Positions 21,537-22,884 of a stretch of DNA of 22,884 nucleotides are shown here, piece after piece (position 1 is the stretch's first letter; every line of letters starts with the position of its first letter). This DNA is from an uncultured Candidatus Saccharibacteria bacterium (GTDB lineage Bacteria > Patescibacteriota > Saccharimonadia > Saccharimonadales > Saccharimonadaceae), in NCBI GenBank assembly GCA_947097085.1, contig CAMUQR010000006.1, positions 1 through 22,884 of the forward strand, written 5' to 3'. The position numbers and the translations under genes were made by a program. Under the pieces are notes generated by a model that was not told the DNA's origin, did not search any database, and saw only the letters and a list, made by a program, of their open reading frames with translations.

Positions 21537-22333
21537 CCGAGTTAATTCAAGCGTCGGGAGTTCCGGATTTTACACAAACCGAATATCATCCTAAACGAAC
21601 AAAATATTGCGTATGTATCCCGATTATTAACGAAGGCGAGCGGATTGTTGCTGAGCTGAAGCGAGCCCAAGAGCATAGTATTGACAAAATGGCCGATATT
21701 ATTATTCTTGATGGTGGTTCAACTGATGGCTCAACTGATAAGATGAAAGAATTGGGTGTCAATACTCTACTGGTAAAAAAGGGTGCTGGTAAGCAGGGGG
21801 CGCAATTTCGAATGGGATTTTATTTTTGTAAAGAGCGTGGCTACGACGGAATTATCACAATTGATGGTAATAACAAAGATAGCATTGAAGATATTCCAAA
21901 GTTTATCGAAAAGTTGGAGAATGGTTACGACTTGATTCAGGGATCGCGGTTTATAAAAGGCGGTAAAGGCATTAATACACCGTTAATACGGTTAATCTCC
22001 TTGCGACTATTACATGCGCCGATTATTTCATTAACGGCTGGGAAGTGGTTTACTGATACCACCAACGCTTTTCGCGGTTACTCAATGCGCTATTTATTAG
22101 ATGAGCGAGTCGATATTTTTCGGGAAGTGTTCGATACCTACGAATTACTGGCATATTTATCAGTACGAGCAACACAATTAGGTTATAAAGCTTGTGAAGT
22201 GCCGGTGACGCGGACTTATCCTAAAAAAGGCAAAACGCCGACTAAGATTAGTTTCTTTAAGGGTAATTTTAACTTATTAAAGATTTTGTTTGCGAATCTA
22301 TTTGGGGCGTATCGTCCGAAGGTCAATAAATGA
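21533..22333 (+). CDS. Glycosyltransferase family 2, polyprenyl-phosphate sugar synthase-like
   Basis: A 266-residue GT-A enzyme with no membrane segment. It has YCVCIPIINEGERI (25-38), IIILDGGSTDGSTD (56-69), GKQGAQFRMGFYFCKERGYDGIITIDGNNKDS (86-117) and QGSRF (136-140), followed by TDTTNAFRGYSMRYL. This is the DPM1/DPG-synthase style, which charges a polyprenyl phosphate with a sugar. The GtrA gene right behind it, which often flips the product, supports this. The usual DxD is replaced by D-G-N (IDGNN). AGGGAG is 11 nt before the ATG. The product would feed a membrane GT-C enzyme, perhaps the DUF6020-like protein of the same operon. Confidence 0.86.
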   Translation: MTELIQASGVPDFTQTEYHPKRTKYCVCIPIINEGERIVAELKRAQEHSIDKMADIIILDGGSTDGSTDKMKELGVNTLLVKKGAGKQGAQFRMGFYFCKERGYDGIITIDGNNKDSIEDIPKFIEKLENGYDLIQGSRFIKGGKGINTPLIRLISLRLLHAPIISLTAGKWFTDTTNAFRGYSMRYLLDERVDIFREVFDTYELLAYLSVRATQLGYKACEVPVTRTYPKKGKTPTKISFFKGNFNLLKILFANLFGAYRPKVNK

Positions 22334-22788
22334 TGAAAACACTCACCAAGCGTGCGCTCAATCGAGAAATAATTCTGTATTTGATTTTTGGAGTGATTGC
22401 GGTAGTGTTGAATATTGCCTTGTATTACGTATTTATCGAGATAATTAAACTACCTGTTTGGTTGGGAAATTTACTTGATACTATTATTTGTATTTTATTT
22501 CAATATGTCACTAATCGCCTGTGGGTTTTTCAGAGTAAAAACAGTGGTAGGGATGCAGTACGTGAATTTTATTATTTCTTGTTGGCACGAGGTGTGACGG
22601 CGGTACTTGATCAGGCAATTATTATGATTGGCGTTGGTTATTTCGTGACAACATTTGTTGCACAGGATCAGCAATCAATGTATGGATTAGGAATTAAAAT
22701 CATGTCTAACGCAATCGTGATTATTCTTAATTATATTTTTTCAAAAAAAATCATATTTAAAACTAAGCATGCTGAAATGGAGAACTGA
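22330..22788 (+). CDS. GtrA-family membrane protein (putative lipid-linked sugar flippase)
   Basis: A 152-residue protein with four membrane helices, the normal size and topology for GtrA (PF04138). Family marks are YLIFGVIAVVLNIALYY in helix 1, NRLWVFQSK after helix 2, and NYIFSKKIIFK after helix 4. GtrA proteins are thought to move polyprenyl-phosphate sugars across the membrane. Its position just after a GT2 gene is the classic pairing. Two adjacent ATGs (22330 and 22333) are possible; GAAGG lies 7 nt before the first, which I chose. Its stop overlaps the next start (TGATG). Confidence 0.9.
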   Translation: MMKTLTKRALNREIILYLIFGVIAVVLNIALYYVFIEIIKLPVWLGNLLDTIICILFQYVTNRLWVFQSKNSGRDAVREFYYFLLARGVTAVLDQAIIMIGVGYFVTTFVAQDQQSMYGLGIKIMSNAIVIILNYIFSKKIIFKTKHAEMEN

Positions 22789-22884
22789 TGAAATCTGAGA
22801 AATATGATCGAATTATTATTGGCTGTGGTATTTACGGTATGTATGCCGCTAGGCAATCTTTAAAGAAAAAGCCTAAGTCGAATG
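22788..22884 (+). CDS. FAD/NAD(P)-binding oxidoreductase, N-terminus (partial)
   Basis: The gene runs off the window; 32 codons are visible. They read MKSEKYDRIIIGCGIYGMYAARQSLKKKP, with a beta strand and GxGxxG Rossmann turn (GCGIYG) typical of FAD-binding oxidoreductases of the amine-oxidase or UDP-galactopyranose-mutase kind. GGAG lies 5 nt before the ATG, which overlaps the GtrA stop, so it belongs to the same glycan operon. The exact family needs the rest of the gene. Confidence 0.7.
   Translation, partial: MKSEKYDRIIIGCGIYGMYAARQSLKKKPKSN

Noticed and set aside
2..22884. Reassigned UGA (glycine) code as in SR1/Gracilibacteria.
   Set aside because: TGA ends several genes at natural family ends with proper overlaps to the next gene, so UGA is a normal stop.

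Overview
The window looks like a chromosomal cell-envelope region from a small-genome, AT-leaning bacterium with a Gram-positive-type surface. Candidatus Saccharibacteria (TM7, Patescibacteria) is my best guess, at moderate confidence. The reasons are the short genes packed with 1-11 nt gaps or ATGA/TAATG overlaps, secreted WxL/DUF916-like and cell-wall-anchor-like proteins, and an amino-acid ABC transporter whose binding protein is fused to its permease. UGA is a normal stop here, which argues against the UGA-recoding SR1/Gracilibacteria lineages. No rRNA, tRNA, CRISPR array, transposase or phage gene was seen.

Layout. (1) 2-1169 (+): the 3' end of a HelD-like UvrD-family helicase with a topoisomerase-type zinc finger, then a CmpB-type membrane protein. 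(2) 1240-3861 (-): a three-gene surface operon. In transcription order it encodes a small secreted beta-rich protein, a DUF916-like protein with a C-terminal membrane anchor, and an Ig-repeat protein ending in APNTG, a hydrophobic segment and basic residues. The layout resembles the csc/WxL clusters of Firmicutes. (3) 4128-6342 (+): a polar amino-acid importer made of a binding-protein/permease fusion and its ATPase. (4) 6377-9270 (-): a membrane-anchored small-domain protein and two GT4 glycosyltransferases. (5) 9332-12596 (+): a Wzm/Wzt-type polysaccharide exporter and an FAD oxidoreductase resembling UDP-galactopyranose mutase. (6) 12716-15438 (+): a second membrane-anchored small-domain protein and a lysozyme-like multidomain surface protein with a perfect 354-bp tandem duplication. 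(7) 15443-18004 (-): a large protein with GT4-like and GT2 domains. (8) 18073-22884 (+): a glycan operon of a DUF6020-like polytopic protein, an SDR/TIM-barrel fusion, a GT2 enzyme, a GtrA protein and the start of another FAD oxidoreductase.

Regions 4-8 together read as assembly, modification and export of a cell-surface polysaccharide. Regions 2 and 6 supply surface proteins that may bind or remodel the wall.

Two themes stand out. First, start-site architecture splits into two classes. Most genes at the head of a transcription unit have a -10 box 6-15 nt before the ATG and no Shine-Dalgarno, suggesting leaderless or near-leaderless mRNAs, while internal genes carry a Shine-Dalgarno. The two unit heads with a real leader both start units for secreted or surface proteins. 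Second, several fused or modular proteins are unusual, notably the SDR/TIM-barrel fusion and the surface protein with duplicated domains. No intergenic stretch exceeds 300 bases; the longest is 3862-4127.
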